A stretch of DNA of 51,776 nucleotides, from NCBI GenBank assembly GCA_030692685.1, contig JAUXZO010000225.1, positions 1 through 51,776 of the forward strand, read 5' to 3'. Origin of the DNA: Acidovorax sp. GTDB taxonomy: Bacteria > Pseudomonadota > Gammaproteobacteria > Burkholderiales > Burkholderiaceae_C. Positions 1-8,369 of this stretch are shown here, one piece after another. A program made the position numbers and the translations under genes. Positions within the stretch are counted from its first letter, which is position 1; every line of letters starts with the position of its first letter. The notes under the pieces are model-generated. The model searched no databases. It saw only the letters and a program-made list of their open reading frames with translations, and was not told where the DNA came from.

Positions 1-2
1 CG

Positions 3-44
3 GCCTGCATCATCCTGGAACAGTTTTTGAGGAATCTTCCATGA
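3..44 (+). CDS. ruvX: C-terminal end of a probable RuvX/YqgF Holliday-junction resolvase (5' truncated)
   Basis: The first 42 bases read in frame 3 as the last 13 codons of a gene (ending ...LEQFLRNLP) followed by TGA. The TGA overlaps the pyrR ATG as ATGA, which points to a co-transcribed upstream gene. In related betaproteobacteria pyrR commonly follows the ruvX/yqgF gene, and this tail resembles the end of that protein. RuvX is an RNase H-fold nuclease of about 140-170 residues linked to pre-16S rRNA processing and Holliday junctions. With so few residues visible, the name is inferred mainly from gene order. Confidence 0.45.
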   Translation, partial: ACIILEQFLRNLP

Positions 45-562
45 GCAACCCCTCTCCCGCAGCCTCTGGCAGCCTAGTGCTTGATGCCGAGGCGCTGTAC
101 CGCGAACTGCTGCGCGGCGTGCGCAGCATGTTGACTCCCACCACACGCCTTGCGGGCATTGCCTCCGGCGGCGCCTGGCTGGCCGAGCGTCTGCAAAAAG
201 ACCTGGGCCTTGAAGGCCCCTCCGGTGTGCTGTCGTCGGTGATGCACCGTGATGATTTTGCACAGCGCGGCCTGTCGGCGGGCGCGCAGACCTCGCTGCC
301 GTTCGACGTGAACGGCGCCGACGTGCTGGTGCTCGACGACGTTCTCTACACCGGCCGCACCATCCGCGCCGTGCTCAACGAACTGTTCGACTATGGCCGC
401 CCCGCCAGCGTGCGCCTGGCCGTGCTGGTGGATCGGGGCGGGCGCGAGCTGCCCGTGCAAGCCGACTTTGCCGCCGCGCGCGTGGCCTTGCCTGCCGCCC
501 AGTCGCTGGCCCTGGCCCGGGACGACAGCGGCAACTTTCAATTCCAAGTCAAAGAGGCCTGA
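41..562 (+). CDS. pyrR: PyrR: uracil phosphoribosyltransferase / pyrimidine operon regulator family
   Basis: A 173-residue type I phosphoribosyltransferase fold protein. The PRPP-binding motif LDDVLYTGRT is at residues 98-107, and the hood and core lengths match the PyrR family (about 165-180 aa). In Gram-positive bacteria PyrR binds pyr mRNA and controls attenuation; in proteobacteria the regulatory role is less certain, and UPRTase or other PRTase activity may be the main function. Its ATG overlaps the TGA of the preceding gene, and it ends 2 nt before the pyrB GTG, so pyrR-pyrB-pyrX form one operon. I see no obvious attenuator hairpin between these tightly packed genes. Confidence 0.9.
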   Translation: MSNPSPAASGSLVLDAEALYRELLRGVRSMLTPTTRLAGIASGGAWLAERLQKDLGLEGPSGVLSSVMHRDDFAQRGLSAGAQTSLPFDVNGADVLVLDDVLYTGRTIRAVLNELFDYGRPASVRLAVLVDRGGRELPVQADFAAARVALPAAQSLALARDDSGNFQFQVKEA

Positions 563-564
563 CC

Positions 565-1527
565 GTGCTGCACAAGCGCAACCCCCAACTCAACGGCAAC
601 GGCGAACTCATCCACCTGCTGTCCATCGAGGGCCTGCCGCGCGACATCGTCACGCACATCCTCGACACGGCTGCCAACTTTGTGAGCGTGAACGACCGCG
701 AGGTCAAGAAGGTGCCGCTGCTGCGCGGCAAAAGCGTTTTCAACCTGTTCTTCGAGAACAGCACGCGCACACGCACCACGTTCGAGATCGCGGCCAAGCG
801 CCTGTCGGCCGACGTGCTCAACCTGGACATCGCGCGCAGCTCGGCGAGCAAGGGCGAGTCGCTGCTCGACACCATTGCCAACCTGAGTGCGATGGCAGCT
901 GACTTGTTCGTGGTGCGGCACAGCGAGTCGGGCGCCCCGTACCTGATTGCGCAGCACGTGGCGCCCCATGTGCACGTGATCAATGCGGGCGACGGCCGGC
1001 ATGCCCATCCCACGCAGGGGCTGTTGGACATGTACACCATCCGCCACTACAAAAAGGATTTCAGCAACCTCACCGTGGCCATCGTGGGCGACGTGCTGCA
1101 CTCGCGCGTGGCGCGCTCGGACATTCATGGCCTGACCACGCTGGGCTGCGCAGAAGTGCGCGTGGTGGGCCCGCGCACTCTGGTGCCGTCGGACATGGCT
1201 CAGATGGGTGTGCGCGTGTGCCACACGCTCGAAGAAGGCATCAAGGATGCGGACGTGATCATCACCCTGCGCCTGCAGAACGAACGCATGAGTGGCGCGC
1301 TGTTGCCGTCGAGCCAGGAGTATTTCAAGAGCTTTGGCCTCACGCAGGACAAGCTGCAGCTGGCCAAGCCCGACGCCATCGTGATGCATCCTGGCCCCAT
1401 CAACCGGGGTGTGGAGATCGACTCTGCCGTGGTCGATGGAAAACAAAGCGTGATCTTGCCGCAGGTCACCTTCGGCATCGCGGTGCGCATGGCCGTGATG
1501 TCCATCGTTGCCGGGAACGAGGCGTGA
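565..1527 (+). CDS. pyrB: Aspartate carbamoyltransferase catalytic chain
   Basis: A 320-residue ATCase catalysing carbamoyl phosphate plus aspartate to N-carbamoyl-aspartate, the committed step of UMP synthesis in the cytoplasm. The carbamoyl-phosphate motif FENSTRTRTTFE is at residues 63-74, a lysine-bearing SSASKGES loop is near 92-99, HPTQ is at 148-151, and the aspartate-domain segment HPGPINRG is near the C-terminus. The start is GTG at 565, 2 nt after the pyrR stop, so it is probably translationally coupled. No pyrI regulatory subunit follows. Instead the next gene is an inactive dihydroorotase homologue, the arrangement typical of class A ATCase complexes (PyrB with PyrC'). Confidence 0.95.
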   Translation: MLHKRNPQLNGNGELIHLLSIEGLPRDIVTHILDTAANFVSVNDREVKKVPLLRGKSVFNLFFENSTRTRTTFEIAAKRLSADVLNLDIARSSASKGESLLDTIANLSAMAADLFVVRHSESGAPYLIAQHVAPHVHVINAGDGRHAHPTQGLLDMYTIRHYKKDFSNLTVAIVGDVLHSRVARSDIHGLTTLGCAEVRVVGPRTLVPSDMAQMGVRVCHTLEEGIKDADVIITLRLQNERMSGALLPSSQEYFKSFGLTQDKLQLAKPDAIVMHPGPINRGVEIDSAVVDGKQSVILPQVTFGIAVRMAVMSIVAGNEA

Positions 1528-1665
1528 CCCCCCTGAGTCGCTTCGCGCCTCGGTGCCTCCGCCAGAGGCGGCGGCCCTTCGAGGCAGGCCTGGAGCCGCT
1601 GCCTCTCAGCCCCCACGGGGGCACTGGCGTGGGCCTGCTGCGGCGCGGGCGGAGGTTGATGTGAT
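1525..1665 (+). repeat. GC-rich dispersed repeat beginning at the pyrB stop codon (copy 1)
   Basis: The sequence starts with the stop TGA and runs through CCCCTGAGTCGCTTCGCGCC to a distal block GGGGGCACTGGCGTGGGC. A similar head recurs right at or after the stop codons of pyrX (3025) and garD (23862), and the distal block recurs after garD. It separates pyrB from pyrX by about 140 bp. The copies have internal length differences but a conserved head. Confidence 0.75.
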
Positions 1666-1670
1666 ACGCA

Positions 1671-1737
1671 TTGCTATGTATTTAATAGCTGCTAGCGCTT
1701 ATTCAATAAGCGCTGGTGGCCAATTTGGCTTGAAATC
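1671..1737 (+). repeat. AGCGCT palindromic dispersed repeat, copy 1
   Basis: The core is a perfect palindrome with 10-bp arms (AGCGCTTATT / AATAAGCGCT) and a 1-nt centre at 1694-1714. It is preceded by TTGCTATGTATTTAATAGCTGCT and followed by a GGCCAATTTGGCTTGA-like tail. The same layout recurs at about 9745, 13198, 29848, 36095, 37395 and 44541. It ends directly at the pyrX ATG, so it lies in the leader of that gene. Confidence 0.85.
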
Positions 1738-3027
1738 ATGAAGATACTGATCCAGAACGGCCGTGTGATCGACCCCGCTTCGGGCTTCGACCAGAACTGC
1801 GACATCGCGATTGCAGCGGGCCGCATTGTCGGCGTCAACCGTGTGCCGCCAGACTTTGCGCCCAACCGCGTGATTGATGCCACGGGATGCATCGTGCTGC
1901 CGGGTCTGGTGGACCTGGCGGCGCGCCTGCGCGAGCCCGGCCATGAGCACGAAGGCATGCTCGAATCCGAGATGGCCGCTGCGGTGGCTGGTGGTGTGAC
2001 CAGCCTGGTGTGCCCGCCCGACACCGACCCCGTGCTCGACGAGCCGGGCCTGGTGGAAATGCTCAAGTTCCGCGCCGAGAAGCTGCACCAGTCGCGCCTG
2101 TTCCCGCTGGGTGCGCTCACCCGCAACTTGGCGGGCGAGGTGCTGACCGAGATGGCCGAGCTGACTGAATCCGGCTGCGTCGGTTTTGGCCAGGCCGAGG
2201 TGCCGCTGGCCAGCACCCAGGTGCTGCAGCGCGCGCTGCAGTACGCCTCGACCTTTGGCTACACCGTGTGGCTGCGCCCGCAAGAGATGCACCTGGGCAA
2301 GGGCGTGGCGGCTAGTGGACCACTGGCCACCCGGCTGGGTCTGTCCGGCGTGCCCGTGGCGGCCGAAACCATTGCGCTGCACACCATTTTTGAACTGCTC
2401 AAGACCACCGGGGCGCAAGTGCACCTGTGCCGCCTGAGCAGCGCCGCCGGGGTCGAGTTGCTGCGCCGTGCCAAGTCCGAGGGCCTCAAGGTGACGGCCG
2501 ATGTGAGCATCAACTCGCTGCACCTCACCGACGTGGACATCGGCTTTTTCGACAGCCGTGCCCGCCTCACGCCACCGCTGCGCCAGCAGCGCGACCGCGA
2601 TGCGCTCAACGCCGCGCTGGCCGATGGCACCATCGACGCGCTGGTGTCGGACCACACCCCGGTCGACGAAGACGCCAAAACCTTGCCATTTGCCGAGGCC
2701 GAGCCCGGCGCCACCGGGCTGGAGCTGCTGCTCTCGCTTGCCCTCAAGTGGTCGCAAGACAGTGGCATCCCGCTGCAGCGCGCGCTGGCCACCGTGACGT
2801 CTGCGCCTGCGAGCGTGCTGGGCAATGCCCTGGGCACGCTGCAGGCCAGCGTGGGCCAGATTGTGGAAGGGGGCGTGGGCGACATTTGCATCTTCGACCC
2901 GCACGCTGCATGGACCGTGCAGGACGACGCGCTGCGCAGCCAGGGCAAACACACCCCGTTCTCCGGTTACGAGCTACCGGGCCGTGTGCGCATGACGCTG
3001 GTCGGCGGCCAGGTGGCGTTTGGATGA
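1738..3027 (+). CDS. pyrX: Dihydroorotase-like pseudoenzyme PyrC'/PyrX, partner of PyrB
   Basis: A 429-residue amidohydrolase-superfamily protein aligned with type I dihydroorotases from MKILIQNGRVIDP to the C-terminal VRMTLVGGQV. The metal-binding motif is destroyed. Where active enzymes have D-L-H-x-H-L-REPG, this protein has D-L-A-A-R-L-REPG at residues 59-68, and the HVS and HH positions further on read RLS and NS. By analogy with the Pseudomonas PyrB/PyrC' complex it should be a structural chain of class A aspartate carbamoyltransferase rather than an enzyme. It follows pyrB but is separated from it by two repeat elements (about 210 bp). A functional pyrC must lie elsewhere. Confidence 0.9.
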   Translation: MKILIQNGRVIDPASGFDQNCDIAIAAGRIVGVNRVPPDFAPNRVIDATGCIVLPGLVDLAARLREPGHEHEGMLESEMAAAVAGGVTSLVCPPDTDPVLDEPGLVEMLKFRAEKLHQSRLFPLGALTRNLAGEVLTEMAELTESGCVGFGQAEVPLASTQVLQRALQYASTFGYTVWLRPQEMHLGKGVAASGPLATRLGLSGVPVAAETIALHTIFELLKTTGAQVHLCRLSSAAGVELLRRAKSEGLKVTADVSINSLHLTDVDIGFFDSRARLTPPLRQQRDRDALNAALADGTIDALVSDHTPVDEDAKTLPFAEAEPGATGLELLLSLALKWSQDSGIPLQRALATVTSAPASVLGNALGTLQASVGQIVEGGVGDICIFDPHAAWTVQDDALRSQGKHTPFSGYELPGRVRMTLVGGQVAFG

Positions 3028-3163
3028 CCCCTCTGAGCCGCTTTGCCGCTTCCCCCCGGGGGGAAGCCACCCTTGGCCCGGCAAAGCCGGTTCCACGGTG
3101 GCACTCGCCTTCGCCGCGCCAGTTGCGGGGGTTCTGGGTATGGCGCGCCACCACGGGGTGCTG
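3025..3163 (+). repeat. GC-rich dispersed repeat beginning at the pyrX stop codon (copy 2)
   Basis: The sequence starts with the pyrX TGA and continues CCCCTCTGAGCCGCTTTGCC, a diverged version of the head seen after pyrB and garD. It fills the whole gap to the acyltransferase gene. The middle contains a CCCCCCGGGGGG palindrome. Open reading through it in frame with the next gene is probably fortuitous. Confidence 0.65.
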
Positions 3164-3165
3164 AG

Positions 3166-3903
3166 ATGAGGCACTTGCGCGCCTGCTGGCGCCTGATGCG
3201 CCTTCTGGGCCACATTGCCAAGGGGTTGGTCATCGTGGCGCTGCGGTTTCCGGCGCTGTCATCCGACCAGCAGCATGCGCGCGTGCAGGTCTGGTCGCTA
3301 CAGCTGCTTGCGCAACTGGGCATAAGTCTGCATGTCAAAGGCCAGCCGCCACGCAACGGTCCTGTGATGCTCGTGGCCAACCATATTTCGTGGCTCGATA
3401 TCCCGGTAATGCATGCGGCGCGCCACTGCCGTTTTGTCTCCAAGTCGGACGTGCAGGGCTGGCCGCTGATCGGCACGCTGGCCACGGCTGCAGGCACGCT
3501 GTACATCGAGCGCAGCTCGCGCCGCGACGCGCTGCGCATGGTGCGGTCCATGCAGGAGTCGCTCGAGCGTGGCGAGGTGCTGGCGGTGTTCCCTGAAGGC
3601 ACCACGGGCGATGGGCGCGAGATGCTGCCTTTCCACGCCAACCTTGTGCAGGCCGCGGTGGCCGCCAACGCACCGGTACAACCCGTGGGTCTGCGTTTTG
3701 TGGACAAAAAAACGGGCGTGACCAGCTTTGCGCCCAGCTACATCGGTGACGAGACCCTGGTGGGCTCCATCTGGCGCACCCTCAGCGCACCGGCCATCGA
3801 GGCCGTGGTGCACTATGGCGACGCAGAGTTGCCCGCCGGGCGCGACCGGCGTGTGTTCACACAGCACCTCCAGACCGTGGTGGACCAGCTGCGCCGCAGT
3901 TGA
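3166..3903 (+). CDS. PlsC-type 1-acyl-sn-glycerol-3-phosphate acyltransferase
   Basis: A 245-residue membrane-associated acyltransferase that probably transfers an acyl group to lysophosphatidate or a related lysophospholipid at the inner membrane. The catalytic HX4D motif lies in NHISWLDIP (residues about 72-80). The substrate motif FPEGTT is near 142-147, followed by a third conserved block ending PVGLRF. An N-terminal hydrophobic stretch precedes the domain. The frame is open upstream to 3043, but that part is dispersed-repeat sequence, so I chose ATG 3166. It sits downstream of the pyr genes, probably as a passenger of the operon. An ornithine-lipid or lyso-ornithine acyltransferase (OlsA-type) role cannot be excluded. 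Confidence 0.85.
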   Translation: MRHLRACWRLMRLLGHIAKGLVIVALRFPALSSDQQHARVQVWSLQLLAQLGISLHVKGQPPRNGPVMLVANHISWLDIPVMHAARHCRFVSKSDVQGWPLIGTLATAAGTLYIERSSRRDALRMVRSMQESLERGEVLAVFPEGTTGDGREMLPFHANLVQAAVAANAPVQPVGLRFVDKKTGVTSFAPSYIGDETLVGSIWRTLSAPAIEAVVHYGDAELPAGRDRRVFTQHLQTVVDQLRRS

Positions 3904-4194
3904 GCGGATAACAAAACGCTTCTGGCGTCGTTGCCGCGTCTTGTCGTAGCCATGCTGTCTGCGACACGGCGCCTAGCCAGAACCGCTTCGCTGACTTTTG
4001 GTAGCCGCTCTTGGATAGGCTGGCGCGCCCCTGCCATCTGTTTGAAATGAGGCGGATATGCAGCACTGCATTGCTCTGGCTGCCATTAAAAGACCGTCGT
4101 CCCAGGTTGTCCTCTGCCGAACCGTTGCGCAGTTGTCCGACGTTTTTGCTGCGGTACGCGCGCCACACTGACCTGTCCATTCATGGAGGCAGAT
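3904..4194. other. Intergenic stretch without a recognised gene
   Basis: No convincing coding region is present. An imperfect inverted segment (CTTCTGGC near 3919 and GCCAGAAC near 3976) could fold after the acyltransferase gene, but it has no T-run and is not a clear intrinsic terminator. The promoter of the proline-rich peptide gene presumably lies in the second half. Confidence 0.4.
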
Positions 4195-4482
4195 ATGCGA
4201 TTCATTCAGCAATTGGGCGTGTGGGGTGTGTTGGTGTTGAGCGCCATGGCCGCCACCGCGCAGGGTGTGAACACGCCCGCCGTGGTGCCTGGTCTTCGAC
4301 CCGCAATGCCGCCGTCGTCGGCGCCGGCTCGAAATACCGTTCCCACTCCGGCCCAGACGCCCGGCCCGTCACCCAGCTCGTCACCCAGCCAGACCCCCGC
4401 CCAAACGCCTGAGCCTCCGCCATCCCAGTCCCCGTCGGAGACACCCCCCGCACCCGCGCCCCTCCCGCCCACGCAGGGGTGA
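4195..4482 (+). CDS. Small exported proline/serine-rich protein
   Basis: A 95-residue predicted protein. Its N-terminus (MRFIQQ..., hydrophobic VLVLSAMAATA, then AQG) looks like a Sec signal peptide, with cleavage probable after about residue 23. The mature part is almost wholly Pro, Ser, Thr, Ala and Gln with PSQTPAQTPEP-like repeats and no cysteine or domain. ATG 4195 is chosen over the upstream in-frame ATG 4183 because GGAGG lies at a good distance before it. It may be a periplasmic or cell-surface linker-like peptide. I do not recognise a family. A strong hairpin follows at 4648. Confidence 0.55.
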   Translation: MRFIQQLGVWGVLVLSAMAATAQGVNTPAVVPGLRPAMPPSSAPARNTVPTPAQTPGPSPSSSPSQTPAQTPEPPPSQSPSETPPAPAPLPPTQG

Positions 4483-4866
4483 GAGCCACCCCAGCCTCTG
4501 CGGCAAACCGTGCCCTGATGCGGTGGTGATGCGGTCGTCACGAACAAGCGACCGCGATCAACGACGACGCTGAGGGCCCCACCCGGCCTTCCCCACCCCG
4601 CTGCCTGGCAAAGGCCGCCTGCAGCCCCAAGGTGCAAACCGCAGTGCAGAGCCTCGCACAGGCAGCGCCCTGTGCGGGGCTCTGGTGTTTCATCAACCCC
4701 CTTTGACAGCCGGTGTGGCTTGCGCGGTCGAAACCGTGCATATTCCACGTTTGCAGCCCTGTGGGTTGTAGAGCGGTGCTCCAGAGCGCACTGTTTCCCT
4801 TATCGTCCGCATCTTTCGGCCTGCATGCCACTGCGCACAGGCCCATCACATTGCCGGGAGGGCACC
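4483..4866. other. Gene-free interval between the proline-rich peptide and the Yip1-family gene
   Basis: Apart from the hairpin at 4648-4683 I see no supported gene here. The open frame on the minus strand (4538-4849) has no family resemblance and no ribosome-binding site. The last 100 bases presumably hold the promoter of the gene starting at 4867. Confidence 0.4.
4648..4683 (+). terminator. Strong hairpin, probable terminator of the proline-rich peptide gene
   Basis: A near-perfect stem of about 15 bp. The 5' arm is AGAGCCTCGCACAGG and the 3' arm CCCTGTGCGGGGCTCT, with a short loop. It is followed by GGTGTTTCATC, a weak T-tract, so termination efficiency is uncertain. Confidence 0.5.
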
Positions 4867-6099
4867 ATGAACCTGATAGAGCGCGTCAAGAGCATCCTTT
4901 TGCAACCCAAAGAGACCTGGGCCGTCATCGACTCGGAAACCACCGACGTGGCGACCCTGTACACCCAATACGCCATGATCCTGGCGGCCATTCCGGCGGT
5001 GTGCGGGTTCATCGGTCTGTCACTCATCGGGTTCAGCGCGTTCGGTGTGTCCGTGCGCATCCCCTTTGTGTCGGGGCTGGTGAATATGGTGGTGTCGTAC
5101 GTGTTGAGTCTGGTGGGTGTGTTTGTGCTCGGGCTCATCATCAATGCGCTGGCACCCACCTTCGGCGGTCGAAAGAGTGCGATCCAGGCGCTCAAGGTGG
5201 CGGTGTACGCCAGCACGGCTGCTATGGTGGGCGGTGTGTTCAGCCTGCTGCCTGCGCTGTCCATGCTGGGTTTGCTCGCGGCGCTGTATTCCATCTACCT
5301 GCTGTACACCGGGCTGCCGGTGCTGATGCGAAGTGCACCCGAAAAATCCATCGCTTACACCGTGGTGGTCATCCTTGCCGCCATCGTCATGGGCGTGATC
5401 ATCGGTACCGTAAGCTCGCTTTTCATGCCGCGCAGCGCAGGCATGTTGGGCGGCGCGGATGCTCCCGCCATCACCATGAACACGCCGGGAGGGCAGGTGT
5501 CCATCAACACCGCCGGGTTGGAGGCTGCAGGCAAGAAAATGGAAGAAGCCGCGCGCCAGATGGAACAGGCCCAGAAGAGCCAGGACCCCGCCGCCATTGC
5601 GGCCGCCGCTGGTGCTGCGGCCACGGCTGCAGCGGGTGCGCTCGGGGGTGGTCAGGCGATTGCCGCGCAGTCGCTCAAGGCCGCGTTGCCCGAGGCGCTT
5701 GCGGGCCTGCCCCGCACGGCGTTTGAAGTGCAGGACGGCGCCGCCCTGGGCCTGCCTACCAGCCATGCCAGCGCCCAGTACGGCAGCGACGACAAGCAGG
5801 TGCGTGTGGAGATTCTGGACATGGGTGGCCTGGGCCAGATGGCCGTGATGGCCATGGGTTTGGGCCAGGGCGAAAAGGAAGACCAGACCAGCGCCGAAAA
5901 GACCTGGCAAGAGGGCGGTCGCACACTGCACCAGCGCTACGCCAAGGACGGCAGCCATGCGGAGTTCAAGACCGTCCTGAAAAACGGACTGGTCGTAAGC
6001 ATCGAGGGCGACAACATGGGCATCAAGGAGCTGCGCGGTTTCATCTCGCAGGTAGACCTCAATGGCCTGGAAGGCTTGGCGCGCAAGGGCAAGTCATAA
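4867..6099 (+). CDS. Yip1-domain inner-membrane protein with Ala-rich soluble tail
   Basis: A 410-residue protein. Residues about 1-190 form a Yip1-type membrane domain, starting MNLIERVKSILLQPKETW (the usual opening for this family) and containing about five hydrophobic segments. A Gln/Ala/Glu-rich amphipathic stretch follows at about 215-265, then a soluble C-terminal region of about 145 residues. ATG 4867 has GGGAGGG upstream; the open frame continues upstream to 4672 without family support. Bacterial Yip1 proteins have no settled function; a role in membrane organisation or trafficking is inferred from the eukaryotic family. The gene is monocistronic, with a good terminator right after it. 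Confidence 0.75.
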   Translation: MNLIERVKSILLQPKETWAVIDSETTDVATLYTQYAMILAAIPAVCGFIGLSLIGFSAFGVSVRIPFVSGLVNMVVSYVLSLVGVFVLGLIINALAPTFGGRKSAIQALKVAVYASTAAMVGGVFSLLPALSMLGLLAALYSIYLLYTGLPVLMRSAPEKSIAYTVVVILAAIVMGVIIGTVSSLFMPRSAGMLGGADAPAITMNTPGGQVSINTAGLEAAGKKMEEAARQMEQAQKSQDPAAIAAAAGAAATAAAGALGGGQAIAAQSLKAALPEALAGLPRTAFEVQDGAALGLPTSHASAQYGSDDKQVRVEILDMGGLGQMAVMAMGLGQGEKEDQTSAEKTWQEGGRTLHQRYAKDGSHAEFKTVLKNGLVVSIEGDNMGIKELRGFISQVDLNGLEGLARKGKS

Positions 6100-6128
6100 A
6101 GCCTTGCGGGCTCGGCATTCGCTCCTTC

Positions 6129-6154
6129 AAAGGCCGACAAACGTCGGCCTTTTT
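6129..6154 (+). terminator. Rho-independent terminator after the Yip1-family gene
   Basis: A perfect 10-bp stem AAAGGCCGAC / GTCGGCCTTT with an AAAC loop, followed by TT. The symmetric A/T flanks allow function in both directions. Confidence 0.9.
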
Positions 6155-6247
6155 CGTTCAGGGGAGGGGCCTCAGGGGCGGTGTGGCGGGCGATAGACTG
6201 CTTTGCATCGGCAGGCGTTTCGCTGGCTGCCATCCATATTCGTCTTC

Positions 6248-6870
<623 letters not shown>

Positions 6871-6874
<4 letters not shown>

Positions 6875-7260
6875 TTGTGGTGTTTGATGCCCAGTGCCTG
6901 TTGTGCAATGGCTGGGTGCAATTTCTGCTGCGGCATGACACGAAAAAGCGCATCCGGTTTGCGTCGATCCAAGGTGCAGCGGGGCAACGGCTGCTGGCGC
7001 AGTCAGGTCTCGAAATCGACGGTTTGCAGACCCTGCTCGTCATCGACGGCGACCGCAGCTGGCAGCACACGGCCGCCATCTTGCGGGTGCTGCATGCGCT
7101 GGGTTGGCCCTGGCGGCTGGCGTGGGTGGGCTGGCTGGTGCCCGCGCCGCTGCGCAATGCGCTGTACCGCTGGGGTGCGCGCAACCGCTACCGCATCTGG
7201 GGCCGGTCCGACAGCTGCATGGTGCCGTCGCCAGAGGTCGCGGCGCGCTTTTTGGATTGA
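6871..7260 (+). CDS. DCC-family (DUF393) thiol-disulfide oxidoreductase-like protein
   Basis: A 129-residue protein of the DCC family (name from the Asp-x-x-Cys-x-x-Cys signature). Here the motif reads FDAQCLLCNGW at residues 5-15, so D6, C9 and C12 form the motif. The fold is thioredoxin-like, and a redox function is predicted but not established. The ATG overlaps the DUF4166 stop as ATGA, and the longer upstream open frame is repeat-encoded. It converges on the siaC-like gene with 45 bp between stops; the small palindrome CCTGCGCGCAGG lies in that gap. Confidence 0.85.
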
Positions 7261-7305
7261 TGTCTCGGCGTACCTGCGCGCAGGCACCAGACCTGAGATT
7301 TCTCT

Positions 7306-7695
7306 TTAAGCGTTGTTGAACGGCTGGTGCTCCATCAGCACGTTGTGAAAGTCTTCCACCAAGTCGGTGCCCAGTTCTTCAATGGCGTCATCCTCGGCGT
7401 CATACACCCAGACCACGCGTACGTCGGTGCCGCGCTTACCCGCTTCGTTGAACAGCGCAAACAGCGAGCGCAGCCCCATCGTGGACGCGCTGTTGATGTA
7501 CTGCAGCCGCATTTCTGCCTCGAACTGGCTGGGTTTCTGGGTCTCAAAATATGCCTTCAATGCAGTCAGGATGGGGCTGAAGAAGGGCAACGGGTTTTCC
7601 GGGTAGCACTCGCCTTGCACCACCAGGCGATGCTCGGCAGGCACAAAAGTGATTTCAGGGGTGACAGTGGTGCGTTCGGTTCGGATGGCTTGCAT
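7306..7695 (-). CDS. siaC: SiaC-family (DUF1987) regulatory phosphoprotein
   Basis: 129 residues matching the SiaC/DUF1987 family, small STAS-like proteins phosphorylated by SiaB and dephosphorylated by SiaA. The conserved YINSASTMG segment at residues 67-74 contains the Ser/Thr where phosphorylation is expected (S71 or T72 by position). In Pseudomonas unphosphorylated SiaC activates the diguanylate cyclase SiaD. ATG 7695 is chosen because the extra upstream residues are not family-like. It is the last gene of a three-gene minus-strand set (siaA-siaB-siaC). No diguanylate cyclase gene follows: the next gene is convergent. Confidence 0.85.
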   Translation of the reverse strand: MQAIRTERTTVTPEITFVPAEHRLVVQGECYPENPLPFFSPILTALKAYFETQKPSQFEAEMRLQYINSASTMGLRSLFALFNEAGKRGTDVRVVWVYDAEDDAIEELGTDLVEDFHNVLMEHQPFNNA

Positions 7696-7730
7696 GGGGG
7701 GCCTCAAAGTGGGTGAACAGTGCAGCGGCA

Positions 7731-8369
7731 TCAGATGCGCGCCTTGACGTGGAAAAGTGCGGTGCGCACGCCGGGATGGGCTGGGCGGGCAGGGTGGGCT
7801 GGGTCAGAGGGGGTGGGTGTGGACGCAAAGCTGTATTCCAGCGGCGCGCTGGAGTCGCGCGCGATGGTCAGCAAGCCCAGGCCCGCGCCTTTGCTGATGG
7901 GGTCGTCTGTGCTGTGCGTGGGGTTGCGCAGCTGATCGCGGTAGCTTTGTTTGATCTCTTCCAGGCTCATGGCGCGCACGGCGTTCAGCTTCTCGGTCAG
8001 GCGGGGCACAAAGTCCACGTCCACCGGGTTGCTGCACACGATCCAGTAGTGCGCTTGCGCTGCGTCGTGGGTGTCTGCCATGTCCTCACGCCCCACGCCG
8101 ATGGCGCCGCGGGGGGAAGGCGGCGTGCCGTCGTCGGCAGGCGTGGCTGGCGCTGCGGCCGCGTAGTGCAGGATGTTTTGCGCCATCTCCACAAAGGTGG
8201 AGAACAGCTTGCGTTTGGCGGGACCGGTGGCGTCTTCAATCGCCAGGCGCGCCTTGAGCGAATCGGCTGCCGCCGCAATCACCGCCGGGGTGAACTCGCC
8301 CGCGTAATAAAAGAGCACGCCGCAGTCCTGCGCGCTGGCCTGAAAACGCTCAAAGTCGGGGCTGTTCAT
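7731..8369 (-). CDS. siaB: SiaB-family protein kinase
   Basis: A 212-residue GHKL-type kinase-like protein. The N-box is recognisable in EMAQNILHY (residues 61-69) and a glycine-rich ATP-lid segment in GAGLGLLTIAR. In the Sia pathway SiaB phosphorylates SiaC. The ATG overlaps the stop of the phosphatase gene (ATGA at 8366-8369), so the two opposing enzymes are made together. The frame is open further upstream inside siaA, but family similarity starts at MNSPDFERF. Confidence 0.8.
   Translation of the reverse strand: MNSPDFERFQASAQDCGVLFYYAGEFTPAVIAAAADSLKARLAIEDATGPAKRKLFSTFVEMAQNILHYAAAAPATPADDGTPPSPRGAIGVGREDMADTHDAAQAHYWIVCSNPVDVDFVPRLTEKLNAVRAMSLEEIKQSYRDQLRNPTHSTDDPISKGAGLGLLTIARDSSAPLEYSFASTPTPSDPAHPARPAHPGVRTALFHVKARI

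Noticed and set aside
3043..3165. N-terminal extension of the PlsC-type acyltransferase
   Set aside because: The extension is encoded by the dispersed GC-rich repeat, and family similarity begins only after ATG 3166.
4538..4849. 103-codon minus-strand frame before the Yip1-family gene
   Set aside because: No ribosome-binding site, no family resemblance, and it crosses a strong hairpin.
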